From Gemmatimonadota bacterium (GTDB lineage: Bacteria; Gemmatimonadota; Gemmatimonadetes; Gemmatimonadales; Gemmatimonadaceae): DNA of 45,882 nt. Both the position numbers and the translations under genes were made by a program. The stretch is taken from the NCBI GenBank assembly GCA_016194585.1, contig JACQBG010000038.1:1-45882 (forward strand). The letters are read 5' to 3'. Of the stretch, positions 1-7,728 are shown piece by piece (the first letter of the stretch is position 1; each line of letters starts with the position of its first letter). The notes below the pieces were generated by a model. It was given only the letters and a program-made list of their open reading frames with translations. It was not told the DNA's origin and did not search any database.

Positions 1-353
1 TCGCGCTCATGGTCGGCGGCATCGGCGTGATGGCGATCATGATGGTGTCGGTCACGGCCCGCACCCGCGAGATCGGCGTGCGCAAGGCGCTGGGCGCCAC
101 GCGGCGCGACATCCTGCTGCAGTTCCTCGTCGAGGCGGCGACGCTCACCGGGATCGGCGGGCTGCTCGGCATCGGCGTCGGGCTCGTCGCCGGCCGCGGC
201 GTGACCGCCCTGATGAACGTGCAAGCCGACTTGCCCTGGATGTACACCGGCATCGCCGTCGCCGTGTCGATCGCCATCGGGCTCGTCTTCGGCGTGGTGC
301 CCGCCCGGCGGGCGGCGCGGCTCGACCCGATCGAGGCGTTGCGCTACGAGTAG
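1..353 (+). CDS. ABC transporter permease, MacB/FtsX type (C-terminal fragment)
   Basis: The reading frame is open from the window edge (frame starting at base 3) to TAG at 351-353, so the gene's 5' part lies outside. The visible ~117 residues are the C-terminal half of an FtsX/MacB permease domain. A cytoplasmic loop reads [20 protein letters not shown], two to three hydrophobic membrane segments follow, and the end has the typical [17 protein letters not shown] form. MacB-like permeases work with an ATPase and usually a periplasmic adaptor to export peptides, lipids or small molecules, and they sit in the inner membrane. The substrate cannot be inferred. The ATPase gene is probably upstream, outside the window. 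Confidence 0.9.
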   Translation, partial: ALMVGGIGVMAIMMVSVTARTREIGVRKALGATRRDILLQFLVEAATLTGIGGLLGIGVGLVAGRGVTALMNVQADLPWMYTGIAVAVSIAIGLVFGVVPARRAARLDPIEALRYE

Positions 354-360
354 CGCAACG

Positions 361-420
361 CAGGGGGAGGGAAAGGGGGAGGGGGAGGGTGCTACGGCAG
401 GGGGAGGAATGAGGGGCAGA
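361..420. repeat. G-rich low-complexity tract, inverted copy of 1557-1594
   Basis: This purine tract, made of runs of GGGGGA, begins 7 nt after the permease stop. The segment 361-390 is nearly the reverse complement of the C-rich tract at 1557-1594. Several G-runs of 4-5 make it a potential G-quadruplex. The rest of the gap to 533 holds no recognisable gene. The base pattern suggests a dispersed intergenic repeat, not a classic terminator. Confidence 0.6.
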
Positions 421-533
421 GGACAGGGGCGCGACCACGACCGGCGGGTGCGCCCCCGTTTCCTCGCCTGTGCCCTGCCCTGTGCCTTAGTCCAGAATGG
501 CGCTGGTGTCCGGGAACGAATGAATCGCGAGAG

Positions 534-1166
534 CTACTGCGCAGAAGTGGCAGCGGCTGGCGTACGCCACCCGCTTCTCGCATACGAGAGCGCGAGCAGC
601 AGGAATCCGAGCATCAGACCGACACCACTGCGGCCATCCCATACCGACCACTGCTGCCCGAAGATGAAGAGCGTGCCCAAAGTGTACGTCACGGCGAGCC
701 CTCGTACGGCCCCACGGCCGCCAGGGGAAGCAAGCCAGTCACGCGCGGTCCAGAGGAAGACTGCCAAGACCAGCGCGAATACGGCATAGACGCGAAGAAC
801 GCCGTACACCGCCCACGGTGCGCGCGCGATGCCGAAGCCTTCGAGCAACTCGCGCGGCTTCACCAACGCGGCGCAGCCGAGCCCGAAGAGCATCAGCACA
901 TTCGAGTGAATGACCGAGCGAAGATCGAAAGGGGGCCAGGCAGCGGCAGTGGACTTCATTCTGCTTCTCCGTTTCAAGGTCCATATCAGCGCGATTCCTC
1001 CGACCGACCACCGCAGCTTGCGCCATCCCCCGTTGATGCTGTGCGCCTCGGCGCTCAGGGCGTCCACCCACTCGCGCCCCTCGGGGCCGACGCGCGAGGC
1101 CAGCCAGCCGACGAGCTGTTGGGCTGCGGATTCCGCTACGTCATCGAGTAGACGAGGGATGGACAT
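534..1166 (-). CDS. PadR-linked membrane protein of unknown function
   Basis: The product is 210 residues. Residues 1-65 are soluble and helical and contain W..AL.AE and a K/R-rich junction. About four hydrophobic membrane segments follow (roughly 85-105, 120-142, 152-170, 175-195). The ATG at 1166 overlaps the PadR stop (TGATG), and a GTG at 1169 gives a GTGA overlap, so the two genes are translationally coupled. In Acidobacteria and Gemmatimonadota, PadR regulators are commonly paired with membrane proteins or permeases carrying a short helical N-terminal prefix, and the N-terminus here resembles such prefixes. I do not recognise a named family. A sensor or transport-accessory role is possible but not shown. 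Confidence 0.7.
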   Translation of the reverse strand: MSIPRLLDDVAESAAQQLVGWLASRVGPEGREWVDALSAEAHSINGGWRKLRWSVGGIALIWTLKRRSRMKSTAAAWPPFDLRSVIHSNVLMLFGLGCAALVKPRELLEGFGIARAPWAVYGVLRVYAVFALVLAVFLWTARDWLASPGGRGAVRGLAVTYTLGTLFIFGQQWSVWDGRSGVGLMLGFLLLALSYARSGWRTPAAATSAQ

Positions 1167-1486
1167 CACCGAAAGCCTTCAGCAGTCCGCAGCTGGCCGG
1201 CACCTCGCCCGCGCGCGCCTTCCGCAAGTTTCGCCCGCGCAGCCTTCGCTCCCTTCCCGGTCAATCGATACGTGTGTCGCGCCGGACGCCCAGGCAGTTC
1301 CGGCTCCGCCCATTTCGTCTCGAGCCACCCCTGATCGGCGAGACGCACGAGGATCGGGTAGAGCGTGCCCGACTTGAGGCCCGCGAGCTGACTGAGCGCA
1401 TACCCGTAGTGCCACGACCGCGGCGCCTCAAGTAGCAGTTCGAGCACGGCGAGCGTCTGCGGCGACGTGTTGGGGATACGAGGCAT
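1166..1486 (-). CDS. PadR family transcriptional regulator
   Basis: The product is 106 residues, a typical short PadR. A winged helix covers most of the protein: TLAVLELLLEAPRSWHYGYA is followed by LKSGTLYPILVRLADQGWLE (recognition helix and wing) and ends with YRLTGKG. PadR proteins are dimeric repressors that usually control a neighbouring membrane protein or transporter and themselves. The ATG at 1486 was chosen because the conserved domain begins there; the frame stays open upstream but runs through the low-complexity C-rich tract. The gene is the first of a two-gene unit with the membrane protein. An AT-rich stretch just upstream (1487-1512) is the likely promoter and operator. Confidence 0.9.
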   Translation of the reverse strand: MPRIPNTSPQTLAVLELLLEAPRSWHYGYALSQLAGLKSGTLYPILVRLADQGWLETKWAEPELPGRPARHTYRLTGKGAKAARAKLAEGARGRGAGQLRTAEGFR

Positions 1487-1556
1487 GGCAAACTCTACAT
1501 ATTCGGTATTTGAAGCGCAAGAGCCGGCAAGCGGACAGGGAAGGGAGAGCGATGGC

Positions 1557-1594
1557 TCCCCCTCCCCCTCCCCCTTTCCCTCTCCCTCCCCCTG
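1557..1594. repeat. C-rich low-complexity tract, inverted copy of 361-390
   Basis: This is a pyrimidine tract of CCCCCT units. Its core reads as the reverse complement of 361-390, including the shared break CTTTCCCT. It lies between the PadR promoter region and the end of the M28 peptidase, so the PadR/membrane pair is bracketed by inverted low-complexity tracts. Confidence 0.6.
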
Positions 1595-1596
1595 GC

Positions 1597-1620
1597 CGTT
1601 GCCACCTACTGCTGGCAACG
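1597..1620 (-). terminator. Possible hairpin terminator of the M28 peptidase gene
   Basis: CGTTGCC (1597-1603) and GGCAACG (1614-1620) form a perfect 7-bp stem with a 10-nt loop. The stem spans the TAG stop of the peptidase gene at 1606-1608. No U-tract follows (the next bases on the minus strand are the G-rich tract), so intrinsic termination is uncertain. Confidence 0.4.
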
Positions 1621-3318
1621 CCCTTTAGGATCCGGCTTCGGCTTGTCGACGAGCGGCCGGTGGTCGAGATCCGCCACCCGCACCGCCATGTCGTACATCA
1701 GGTTGCCGACGCGCGCCATGTGATCGTACGCGATGTACTGCGGCTCGTCGGTCACCTGGTGGTAGTCGCCGTGGAGTCCGGTCGTCGCGAACACCACCGG
1801 GATGCCGTAGCGCGCGTAGTTGTAGTGGTCGCTGCGGCAGTAGATGTTCTCGGGATGCCCGTTCGCGTCGAACTGATAGTCGAACCGGAACGGCATCTTC
1901 TGTGCCTTGTTGACCGTCTCCATCAGGTCGCCGAGCTCGGTGGAGAGGCGCCGCGAACCGACGAGTTGCAGATAGTCGGGGCCGCCCACGGGGAGGTCGC
2001 TCTTCTCGCCGCGACCGACCATGTCCATGTTGAGCTGCGCGACGATCGAGTCGCGCGGCACCGGCGGGTGGTCCGTGACGTACTGCGAGCCCCAGAGCCC
2101 GTTCTCCTCGCCGACATGCCACACGAAGAGCAGCGACCGCTTCGGGCGCTGCGCCTTGGGGAGCTTCGCGAACCGCTCGGCGATCTCGAGCACCGTCACC
2201 GTACCCGATCCGTCATCGTCGGCACCGTTGCTGATCGAGTCGAGGCGCACCGGGCGCAGCTTGCGCACGCTGTCGAGGTTGATGTGGATGTTGCGCACCG
2301 CCTCCATCTGTTCCGGCGACGGCTGCTGCCCGCGCGAGAGCATCCCGGTGATGGCGTACCGCGCCTCGTTGTAGAGGTGCAGCGAGTCGTGATCGACCGG
2401 CGTGCCGGCGCGCATGCCGATGTGGTCGTTGTGCGCGCCGATGGCGACGTACTCCCCCTTGAGCTTCGGGTCGCTCCCCTGGAGGATGCCGACGACGTTG
2501 CGCGCCGGCACCGGCGCCTCATCCATCTTGAGCGCCGCCTTGATCGTCCGCCCGGCCATCCCCTTGGTCGCCTGCGACACGGGCACCCCAAGCAGCGCCT
2601 CGGCCGCCTTGGCCGTGATGCTGAGCGTCATGGCCACCGACGGCGCCGGCGTGAGCGCGCCGAGGAAAGTCATCCCCTGCCCCGGACGCGGCCGCCCGGT
2701 GACGGCCAGTTGCGGCGGGAGCTGCTCCCCGACGACCGTCGCGATGCCGGCGGCCTCGGCGAGCGCCGCCGCCGCGCCGCCACCGCGGCCGCCGAACGCA
2801 CCGAAGCGACCACCGCGGCCGCCGCCCGCCGGCGCGGTCATCACGACGAGCTTGCCACGCACCTGCTCCGCCGTGAGCGGATTCGCCGTGTCACCCTGCG
2901 GCCCGCCGAAGATCACCTCCGCACCGTCGATCGGTCGCGGCTCGCCACGGCCGCCGCCGGCGGCGAAGTCCTTGCCGTAGGCGAGCGTCGTGCCTCCGAC
3001 CGTGATCGTCGAGCTGGCGTCCATCCAGCGCTGTGCGACGGGCACGTTCTGGAAGAACCCGCCATTGTCGCCGGCGGGCTTGAGCCCGAGCCGGCGGACC
3101 TGCGCCTCGATGTACACCGTCGCCTTGAGGTGTCCCGGCGTGCCGGTCTGGCGCCCCATCATGGAGTCGTCGGCGAAGATGTACAGCCGGGTCATGAGGT
3201 CGGCCGCCGTGATGGCCGCGGTGGTCGGCGACGGCGTGTGCTTCAGGGGCAGCGCCTGCTGCGCGAGGGCCGCGACCGGGAACAAGGCGAGCGCGCCGAG
3301 CATACGTGTGAACGACAC
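1606..3318 (-). CDS. Secreted M28 family zinc metallopeptidase with PA-like domain
   Basis: The product is 570 residues from a GTG at 3318. That start was chosen because GGAG lies 8 nt upstream and it gives a clean signal peptide (cleavage after ALAQ, ~20); an ATG at 3303 is the alternative. The M28 catalytic set is complete: H296 and D298 (GAHNDH), D368 (GADDDGSG), E404/E405 (HVGEENG), D432 (MDM) and H498 (CRSDHYN). Residues ~105-270 match the position of the protease-associated domain found in many M28 enzymes. They contain an unusual Gly/Arg-rich run (165-181). The family consists of periplasmic or extracellular aminopeptidases and carboxypeptidases that feed on peptides. The substrate is unknown. 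Confidence 0.93.
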   Translation of the reverse strand: MSFTRMLGALALFPVAALAQQALPLKHTPSPTTAAITAADLMTRLYIFADDSMMGRQTGTPGHLKATVYIEAQVRRLGLKPAGDNGGFFQNVPVAQRWMDASSTITVGGTTLAYGKDFAAGGGRGEPRPIDGAEVIFGGPQGDTANPLTAEQVRGKLVVMTAPAGGGRGGRFGAFGGRGGGAAAALAEAAGIATVVGEQLPPQLAVTGRPRPGQGMTFLGALTPAPSVAMTLSITAKAAEALLGVPVSQATKGMAGRTIKAALKMDEAPVPARNVVGILQGSDPKLKGEYVAIGAHNDHIGMRAGTPVDHDSLHLYNEARYAITGMLSRGQQPSPEQMEAVRNIHINLDSVRKLRPVRLDSISNGADDDGSGTVTVLEIAERFAKLPKAQRPKRSLLFVWHVGEENGLWGSQYVTDHPPVPRDSIVAQLNMDMVGRGEKSDLPVGGPDYLQLVGSRRLSTELGDLMETVNKAQKMPFRFDYQFDANGHPENIYCRSDHYNYARYGIPVVFATTGLHGDYHQVTDEPQYIAYDHMARVGNLMYDMAVRVADLDHRPLVDKPKPDPKGRCQQ

Positions 3319-3522
3319 GAATCGGTCTCCGTGGGGTATGGAGTTCAGGTGCGCCTGGCGCACCGGAGGACGTCTGGAATGAGGTACGTTCGAGCGGGCG
3401 GACCGTTGGGGATATCCCACACCCGTGTCACGCTGGGTGCTAACGTTTCCGGCGCCCAAGCCGTTATTACGTGGTCGCGGCCAGCCGCCGCGCCTTTCAC
3501 GCAGTCCTACGGAGGATGGAGC

Positions 3523-3900
3523 ATGAGGAAGTTTCTTGCGATTGCCGCGATGTCGTTGGTGATGGCGGGTACGGCTGCCGCGCAGGGCGGTGGCGGCGGG
3601 ATGGGTGGCATGCAGATGGATCCGGCCCAGATGCAGCAGCGCACCTTCGACCGTCTCTTCAAGGACATCACCGTCACCGACGCGGTGAAGACGAAGGCGA
3701 TGGACATCATCAAGAAGCACCAGGGCGAGATGGCCGCCATCGATCCGCAGGCCGCCGATCGCCGTGACCAGATGATGCACCACCGCACGGCGATGCACAC
3801 CGAGCTCAAGGGGCTCCTCACGAGCGACGCCGACAAGGCGACGTTCGACAAGAACGCCGCGGCCCCGATGGGCCGCCGTGGCGGCGGACCGCCCCGCTAA
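3523..3900 (+). CDS. Small secreted Spy/CpxP-like protein
   Basis: The product is 125 residues. A ribosome binding site GGAGG at 3511-3515 precedes ATG 3523. Residues 1-21 are a signal peptide (MAGTAAAQ). A Gly/Met-rich linker (22-35) is followed by an all-helical region with TVTDAVKTKAMDIIKKHQGEM and a second helical hairpin containing LLTSDADKATFDKNAAA, which resembles the LTxxQ repeats of Spy/CpxP periplasmic chaperones. The end is Gly/Arg/Pro-rich. It is divergent from the M28 peptidase across a 204-bp gap that contains a 7-bp hairpin (3348-3364) and the palindrome GGGATATCCC (3409-3418). Family assignment is tentative. A periplasmic chaperone or stress role is inference. Confidence 0.75.
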   Translation: MRKFLAIAAMSLVMAGTAAAQGGGGGMGGMQMDPAQMQQRTFDRLFKDITVTDAVKTKAMDIIKKHQGEMAAIDPQAADRRDQMMHHRTAMHTELKGLLTSDADKATFDKNAAAPMGRRGGGPPR

Positions 3901-3940
3901 GGGACAGCACGTCCGCGAAGCGCGAGCCGCTTCGACGCGA

Positions 3941-3975
3941 GAGGCCGACGGGCGACTGCCCGCCGGCCTCTTTCG
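3941..3975 (+). terminator. Intrinsic terminator after the Spy-like gene
   Basis: A 13-bp stem (3941-3953 with 3958-3970) has one A/C mismatch, a 4-nt loop GACT and a short T-run at 3971-3973. It lies 40 nt after the stop at 3900. It may also stop the converging SDR transcript, which ends at 4040. Confidence 0.75.
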
Positions 3976-4039
3976 CGTCCGGTCGCGCGGCACGCGCGTC
4001 GGTGCACGCGCGCCGGTGCATGCGCGCCTCGCGGCGCCG

Positions 4040-4846
4040 TCACTTCCCCCGCGCCGTCGCCTTCGCCGCCATGCCGTCGATGAACGCGGGCGCGACGAGT
4101 TTGAGCCAGAGCCCGATCTTCCCCCGCAGCGTCATCACCAGCTCGCGCCGGCGCGCCGCCGCCGCCGCGATCGCCGCGCGAGCGCAGACGTCGGGCGCCA
4201 TCGCCGCCTGCAGGTCGATCGGCACGTGCCCCAGCGGCGCGCCGCTCGCGCCAAGGTTGCGCCCCTGCGCCCCCGTGCCGACGAACCCGGGATCGACGAG
4301 CGTCACGCTCACCCCGCTCCCCCGCAACTCGATGCGCAGCGAGTCGAAGAAGCCGGCCATCGCGTGCTTGCTCGCCGCGTAGCCGCTGCGCAACGGCACC
4401 CCCGTGCGCCCGGCGAGGCTCGAGATGCAGAGGATGCGCCCCCGCGACGCCGTGAGGTGCGGCAGCGCCGCGACCGTGCAGTACACGGCGCCGAGGTAGT
4501 TCACCCGCATCACGCGCTCGAAGATCGAGAGGTCGGCGACCTCCGTCACCTTGGCCCACATGCCGAGTCCGGCGTTGTTGACGAGCATGTCGAGGCGGCC
4601 GTACTTATCGAACGTTCGTTCGACAAGGGCGCGGCACGACGCGGCGTCGCCGACGTCGGTGGCCACGACGAGCGCCTCCCCGCCGGCCGCCACGCAGGAG
4701 CGCGCCACGCGCTCGAGCTCCTCGGCACGGCGCGCCGCGAGGGCGAGCCGCGCCCCCTGCGCCGCCAGCTGCAGCGCCAACTGCTCGCCGATCCCCCCCG
4801 ACGCCCCGGTGACGATCACCACCTGGCCGCGGAAGGGCGCGCTCAT
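4040..4846 (-). CDS. Short-chain dehydrogenase/reductase (SDR)
   Basis: The product is 268 residues, a classical SDR. The Rossmann motif TGASGGIG lies at ~12-19 and NNAG at ~90. The catalytic set is Ser in ISSLAG and YAASK (YxxxK). The C-terminal ~60 residues, with a hydrophobic helix (LKLVAPAFIDGM), resemble membrane-associated SDRs that act on lipids or retinoids. The ATG at 4846 overlaps the RidA stop (ATGA). Coupling to RidA suggests a joint metabolic role, but the substrate cannot be named. Confidence 0.9.
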   Translation of the reverse strand: MSAPFRGQVVIVTGASGGIGEQLALQLAAQGARLALAARRAEELERVARSCVAAGGEALVVATDVGDAASCRALVERTFDKYGRLDMLVNNAGLGMWAKVTEVADLSIFERVMRVNYLGAVYCTVAALPHLTASRGRILCISSLAGRTGVPLRSGYAASKHAMAGFFDSLRIELRGSGVSVTLVDPGFVGTGAQGRNLGASGAPLGHVPIDLQAAMAPDVCARAAIAAAAARRRELVMTLRGKIGLWLKLVAPAFIDGMAAKATARGK

Positions 4847-5223
4847 TCGTCGGTCGCCGCGATGACCTGCACTTCGATCTGGTAGCCGTAGTGCAGGTCG
4901 TTCACCGGCACGACGGCGCGCGCCGGACGGTGTCCGCCCATGATGCGCGTGTAGGCGGCGTTCACTCCGCCCCACAGTTCGCCGTCGCTCACGTAGATCG
5001 TCACCTGCAGCGCGCGATGGAGCCCGCTCCCCGCGGCCTCGAGGATGGCCTGCACGTTGCGGAACACCTGCTCGGTCTGCTCCTCGATGGTGCCGACGTG
5101 GTGCGCGGCCTGCCCGGGGGCCATGGGGAGCTGGCCGCTGACGTACACGAGGCCGTTGTGGACGACGGCCTGGGAGTAGTGGCCGCCGGGGGTGGGGGCG
5201 TGTCCTGTCTCGATGAATCGCAT
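4843..5223 (-). CDS. RidA family (YjgF/YER057c/UK114) enamine/imine deaminase-like protein
   Basis: The product is 126 residues, the usual length. It has the family trace: GHYSQAVVHNGLVYVSGQLP near residues 14-34, then EQTEQVFRNVQAILEAAGS, VTIYVSD, and a C-terminal strand. The canonical Arg (in R.AV.V) appears as RPARAVVPV, and E120 follows at the end of IEVQVIA. RidA proteins hydrolyse reactive 2-aminoacrylate and other enamines made by PLP enzymes. It is first in a two-gene unit with the SDR, with a 4-bp overlap. Subfamily specificity is uncertain. Confidence 0.93.
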   Translation of the reverse strand: MRFIETGHAPTPGGHYSQAVVHNGLVYVSGQLPMAPGQAAHHVGTIEEQTEQVFRNVQAILEAAGSGLHRALQVTIYVSDGELWGGVNAAYTRIMGGHRPARAVVPVNDLHYGYQIEVQVIAATDE

Positions 5224-5310
5224 AGGACCAGTGGGAGTGGGAGGTGGCGTTGCCGAGAACTTAGCGCGGGCGTTCGATCGTCGCTCGGGGCCGACGCGGC
5301 GTCAGGGGAG

Positions 5311-5377
5311 CGCGTGAGGCGTGAGGCGGCTGGCATCGGCGCTGGCCGCCTCACGCCTCACGCGCCCGCCTCACGCG
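5311..5377. repeat. 20-bp perfect hairpin built of GCGTGAGGC repeats
   Basis: Arms 5311-5330 and 5345-5364 are perfectly complementary over 20 bp with a 14-nt loop. Each arm contains two tandem GCGTGAGGC (or its complement), and a further complementary copy lies at 5368-5376. The structure sits in the divergent region between ridA and bshB1. Confidence 0.85.
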
Positions 5378-5411
5378 CCCTCAGTTCTCGCCCAAGGGCG
5401 GGCGGCGCCCC

Positions 5412-5423
5412 TATCTTTCCCCC
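5412..5423 (+). promoter_or_regulatory. Putative -10 element of a leaderless bshB1 transcript
   Basis: TATCTT at 5412-5417 is followed by 6 nt and then the ATG at 5424, so transcription would begin at or next to the start codon. There is no Shine-Dalgarno sequence. No clear -35 is visible. Confidence 0.45.
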
Positions 5424-6140
5424 ATGCCCTTAGACGCGCTAGCAATCTTCGCCCACCGCGACGACGCGGAACTCACTTGCGGCGGCACCCTCGCCAAGCT
5501 CACACGGCTCGGCCACAAGGTCGGCATCGTCGACCTCACGCAGGGGGAGATGGGGACCCGCGGCTCGGCCGCGATGCGCGCCGAGGAGGCGAGCCACGCG
5601 GCGGCCGTGCTCGATATCGCGGTGCGCGAGAACCTCGGCCTCCCTGACGCGGGGATCACCAACACCCCCGAGACGCGCGCGCTCGTGGCGAACGTCATCC
5701 GCCGCCTCCGGCCTCGCCTCGTGATCACGCACGCGCCGCGCGGGCGGCATCCCGACCACAAGGCCACGCAGGCGCTGGTGCGCGACGCCTGCTTCGTCGC
5801 CGGGCTCGCCAAGGTCGCGCCGGAGCATCCGCCGCATCGCCCGCTCAAGATCCTCCACGCCATCGCGTTCCGCGAGGACTACGCGAAGCCGACGTTCGTC
5901 GTCGACATCTCCGACGACTTCGAGACGAAGCTGCGCGCCATCCGCTGCTACGGCTCGCAGTTCGACGGCGCCACGCAGGCCGGGGAGATCTATCCGAACG
6001 GCGAACCGCTGTACGACCTCGTGCGCCACCAGGCGGCGCACTACGGCGCGCTCATCCGCTGCCGCTACGGCGAGCCGTTCTTCACCTTCGAGACGATGAA
6101 GGTCGACGACCCCATGTCGCTCGACGTCGCCACGCTCTAG
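5424..6140 (+). CDS. bshB1: Bacillithiol biosynthesis deacetylase BshB1
   Basis: The product is 238 residues, normal for this LmbE/PIG-L zinc deacetylase. The zinc and catalytic site is AHRDDAE (H11, D13, D14, E16), with R in place of the usual P, plus HPDH. GEMGTRGS and the C-terminal RYGEPFF signature separate BshB1 from other PIG-L enzymes. It removes acetyl from GlcNAc-malate to give GlcN-malate, step two of bacillithiol synthesis in the cytoplasm. BshA and BshC are not in the window. It lies 12 bp upstream of the tryptophan dioxygenase gene in the same direction and probably shares its transcript. Confidence 0.93.
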   Translation: MPLDALAIFAHRDDAELTCGGTLAKLTRLGHKVGIVDLTQGEMGTRGSAAMRAEEASHAAAVLDIAVRENLGLPDAGITNTPETRALVANVIRRLRPRLVITHAPRGRHPDHKATQALVRDACFVAGLAKVAPEHPPHRPLKILHAIAFREDYAKPTFVVDISDDFETKLRAIRCYGSQFDGATQAGEIYPNGEPLYDLVRHQAAHYGALIRCRYGEPFFTFETMKVDDPMSLDVATL

Positions 6141-6152
6141 CCCACTCCCCCC

Positions 6153-6902
6153 ATGTCCGACGTCAACTACGGCTCCTATCTCGCGCTGGACGACCTGCTC
6201 GCGCTGCAGCGGCCCCGTTCCACGCCGCAGCATCCCGACGAGCTGCTGTTCATCGTCGTGCACCAGGCGAGCGAGCTCTGGTTCAAGGTGATCCTGCACG
6301 AGTTCGAGTCGCTCGTCGCGCACCTCGCGGCGGGGAGCGCGCCGCTGGCGCTGCAGTCGATGAAGCGCATCAACGGGCTCGTCGGCATCGTGAGCAACGA
6401 GCTCTCGGCGCTCGACACGCTGCCGCCGCAGCGGTTCGCGCAGTTCCGCGGTTATCTCGGCGCCTCGAGCGGATCGCAGAGCGTGCAGTTCCGCGCCATC
6501 GAGGCGGTGAGCGGATTGCGCGGCGAGCACTTCATGCACGCCATCACCGAGCACGGGCCCATCCCGCCGCTCGTGCAGCGCGCGCTCGACCGGCCGACGC
6601 TGCAGCAGCTCTTCCTCGACATGCTGGCGTCGAACGGCGTGCGGCTCGAGCAGGTGTACGCCGACGACCGGCACGCGACGTATCAGCTGCTCGCCGAGGC
6701 GCTGCTCGAGTACGAACAGGGGTTCGCGCGGTGGCGCTTCCTGCACGTGCAGCTCGTGGAGCGCATCATCGGCCCGGGCACGGGCGGCACCGGCGGCACG
6801 CTCGGCGCGCGCTATCTGCAGAAGACGATCAGCCAGCGGTTCTTCCCCGACCTGTGGTCGGTGCGGGCGAAGTTCTTCGGGGGCGGGGCCGCGACGCCGT
6901 AG
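6153..6902 (+). CDS. kynA: Tryptophan 2,3-dioxygenase
   Basis: The product is 249 residues, slightly shorter than typical (~270-290). The heme enzyme opens the indole ring of tryptophan to N-formylkynurenine, the first step of the kynurenine route. Diagnostic segments are ELLFIVVHQASELWFKVIL (active-site His), the proximal heme ligand His in RFLHVQLVERIIG (~198) and GTGGTGGTLGARYL, the equivalent of GTGGSSG. The FPDLW.VR motif near the end is also conserved. No formamidase or kynureninase gene is adjacent. Confidence 0.96.
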   Translation: MSDVNYGSYLALDDLLALQRPRSTPQHPDELLFIVVHQASELWFKVILHEFESLVAHLAAGSAPLALQSMKRINGLVGIVSNELSALDTLPPQRFAQFRGYLGASSGSQSVQFRAIEAVSGLRGEHFMHAITEHGPIPPLVQRALDRPTLQQLFLDMLASNGVRLEQVYADDRHATYQLLAEALLEYEQGFARWRFLHVQLVERIIGPGTGGTGGTLGARYLQKTISQRFFPDLWSVRAKFFGGGAATP

Positions 6903-6903
6903 C

Positions 6904-6932
6904 GCGGCGGCGGCCCGCCGGCCTGCCGCCGC
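6904..6932. terminator. Hairpin between convergent kynA and CPBP genes
   Basis: GCGGCGGC (6904-6911) pairs perfectly with GCCGCCGC (6925-6932). It starts 2 nt after the kynA stop and touches the stop of the converging gene. There is no T-run, but a bidirectional stop is plausible. Confidence 0.5.
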
Positions 6933-7618
6933 TACGGCAGCCCCAGCCGACGGGCCCGGTTCCCGGCGAGGATCCCCGCCGCGACGTCGTACACGGCGTG
7001 CACCGCCATCGCGAGGACGAGCGTCCCCGTGTGCCATACGAGGGCATGCATCACGAGCGCGATGGCGAACACCGCCACGGCGCTCTTCCGGCCCTGCGCG
7101 GCGTGCGCCGCCGCGAAAGCGAGCGCCATGACGATGGCCGCGATCTTGGGCGCGCCGGTGGCGTGCCAGAGGATCTGCATCCCCACGCCGCGGTAGACCG
7201 TCTCCTCCGACACGCCGGCCACGATGGCGACGGCCACGAACAGGGCGCGTTCGAGCGTCGTCCGCGGCATCCATGAGAAGACGGCGAGGCGCCGCTCCTC
7301 GTCGGCGTCGCGCGTCCATCGCAGCAGCGCCCGGATGGCAAACAGCGCGCCGAGCGCCGCCACGGCCAGCGCCACCTCGCGCGCGCCGACGGGCGGCGTG
7401 GCGAAGACGTCGAATCCGAACGAACGTCCGACAGAGAACGCGATGCCGAACAGCAGGGTGAGCGAGAGCAGCGATTGGGCGAGCATGCTCACCCGCGATG
7501 GCATCGCGCCCTGCGCCCGGAGTTGCCGCACGCGCCCGGCGGACCGGAGCGCCATCACCGGGATGACGACGATGGTGGCGACCGCAAAGAGCAGACTGGG
7601 CCAACCGGGGAGGTGCAT
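6932..7618 (-). CDS. CPBP family intramembrane metalloprotease
   Basis: The product is 228 residues with about six membrane segments. The CPBP (Abi/CAAX-like) motifs are present: EETVYRG (EExxxR) at ~140-146, a His in [10 protein letters not shown] and a C-terminal HAVYDVAAG (HxxxD/N). In eukaryotes the family cleaves prenylated CAAX proteins. In bacteria the substrates are mostly unknown, with roles in bacteriocin immunity and protein secretion. The gene is monocistronic and convergent with kynA. ATG 7618 is the first plausible start before a hydrophobic segment. Confidence 0.88.
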   Translation of the reverse strand: MHLPGWPSLLFAVATIVVIPVMALRSAGRVRQLRAQGAMPSRVSMLAQSLLSLTLLFGIAFSVGRSFGFDVFATPPVGAREVALAVAALGALFAIRALLRWTRDADEERRLAVFSWMPRTTLERALFVAVAIVAGVSEETVYRGVGMQILWHATGAPKIAAIVMALAFAAAHAAQGRKSAVAVFAIALVMHALVWHTGTLVLAMAVHAVYDVAAGILAGNRARRLGLP

Positions 7619-7728
7619 GTCGGGACTCGGCTCCGGCGCTTGACGGCGCGGCCACGCGGCGATTGGTTCGGCGGGTGGCGGAATGTCGGCCGAGCGCGGC
7701 CGCGCGTCCAGTCCCTCGAGCCCCTTCG

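Noticed and set aside
1510-3900. Very long plus-strand open frame antisense to the M28 peptidase
   Set aside because: It is an artefact of GC-rich codon bias. Composition is Arg/His/Val-rich with no domain, while the opposite strand encodes a complete peptidase. Only its last part (from 3523) is a real gene.
5311-5377. CRISPR-like repeats
   Set aside because: The units are 9 bp, adjacent and inverted, with no spacers and no cas genes.
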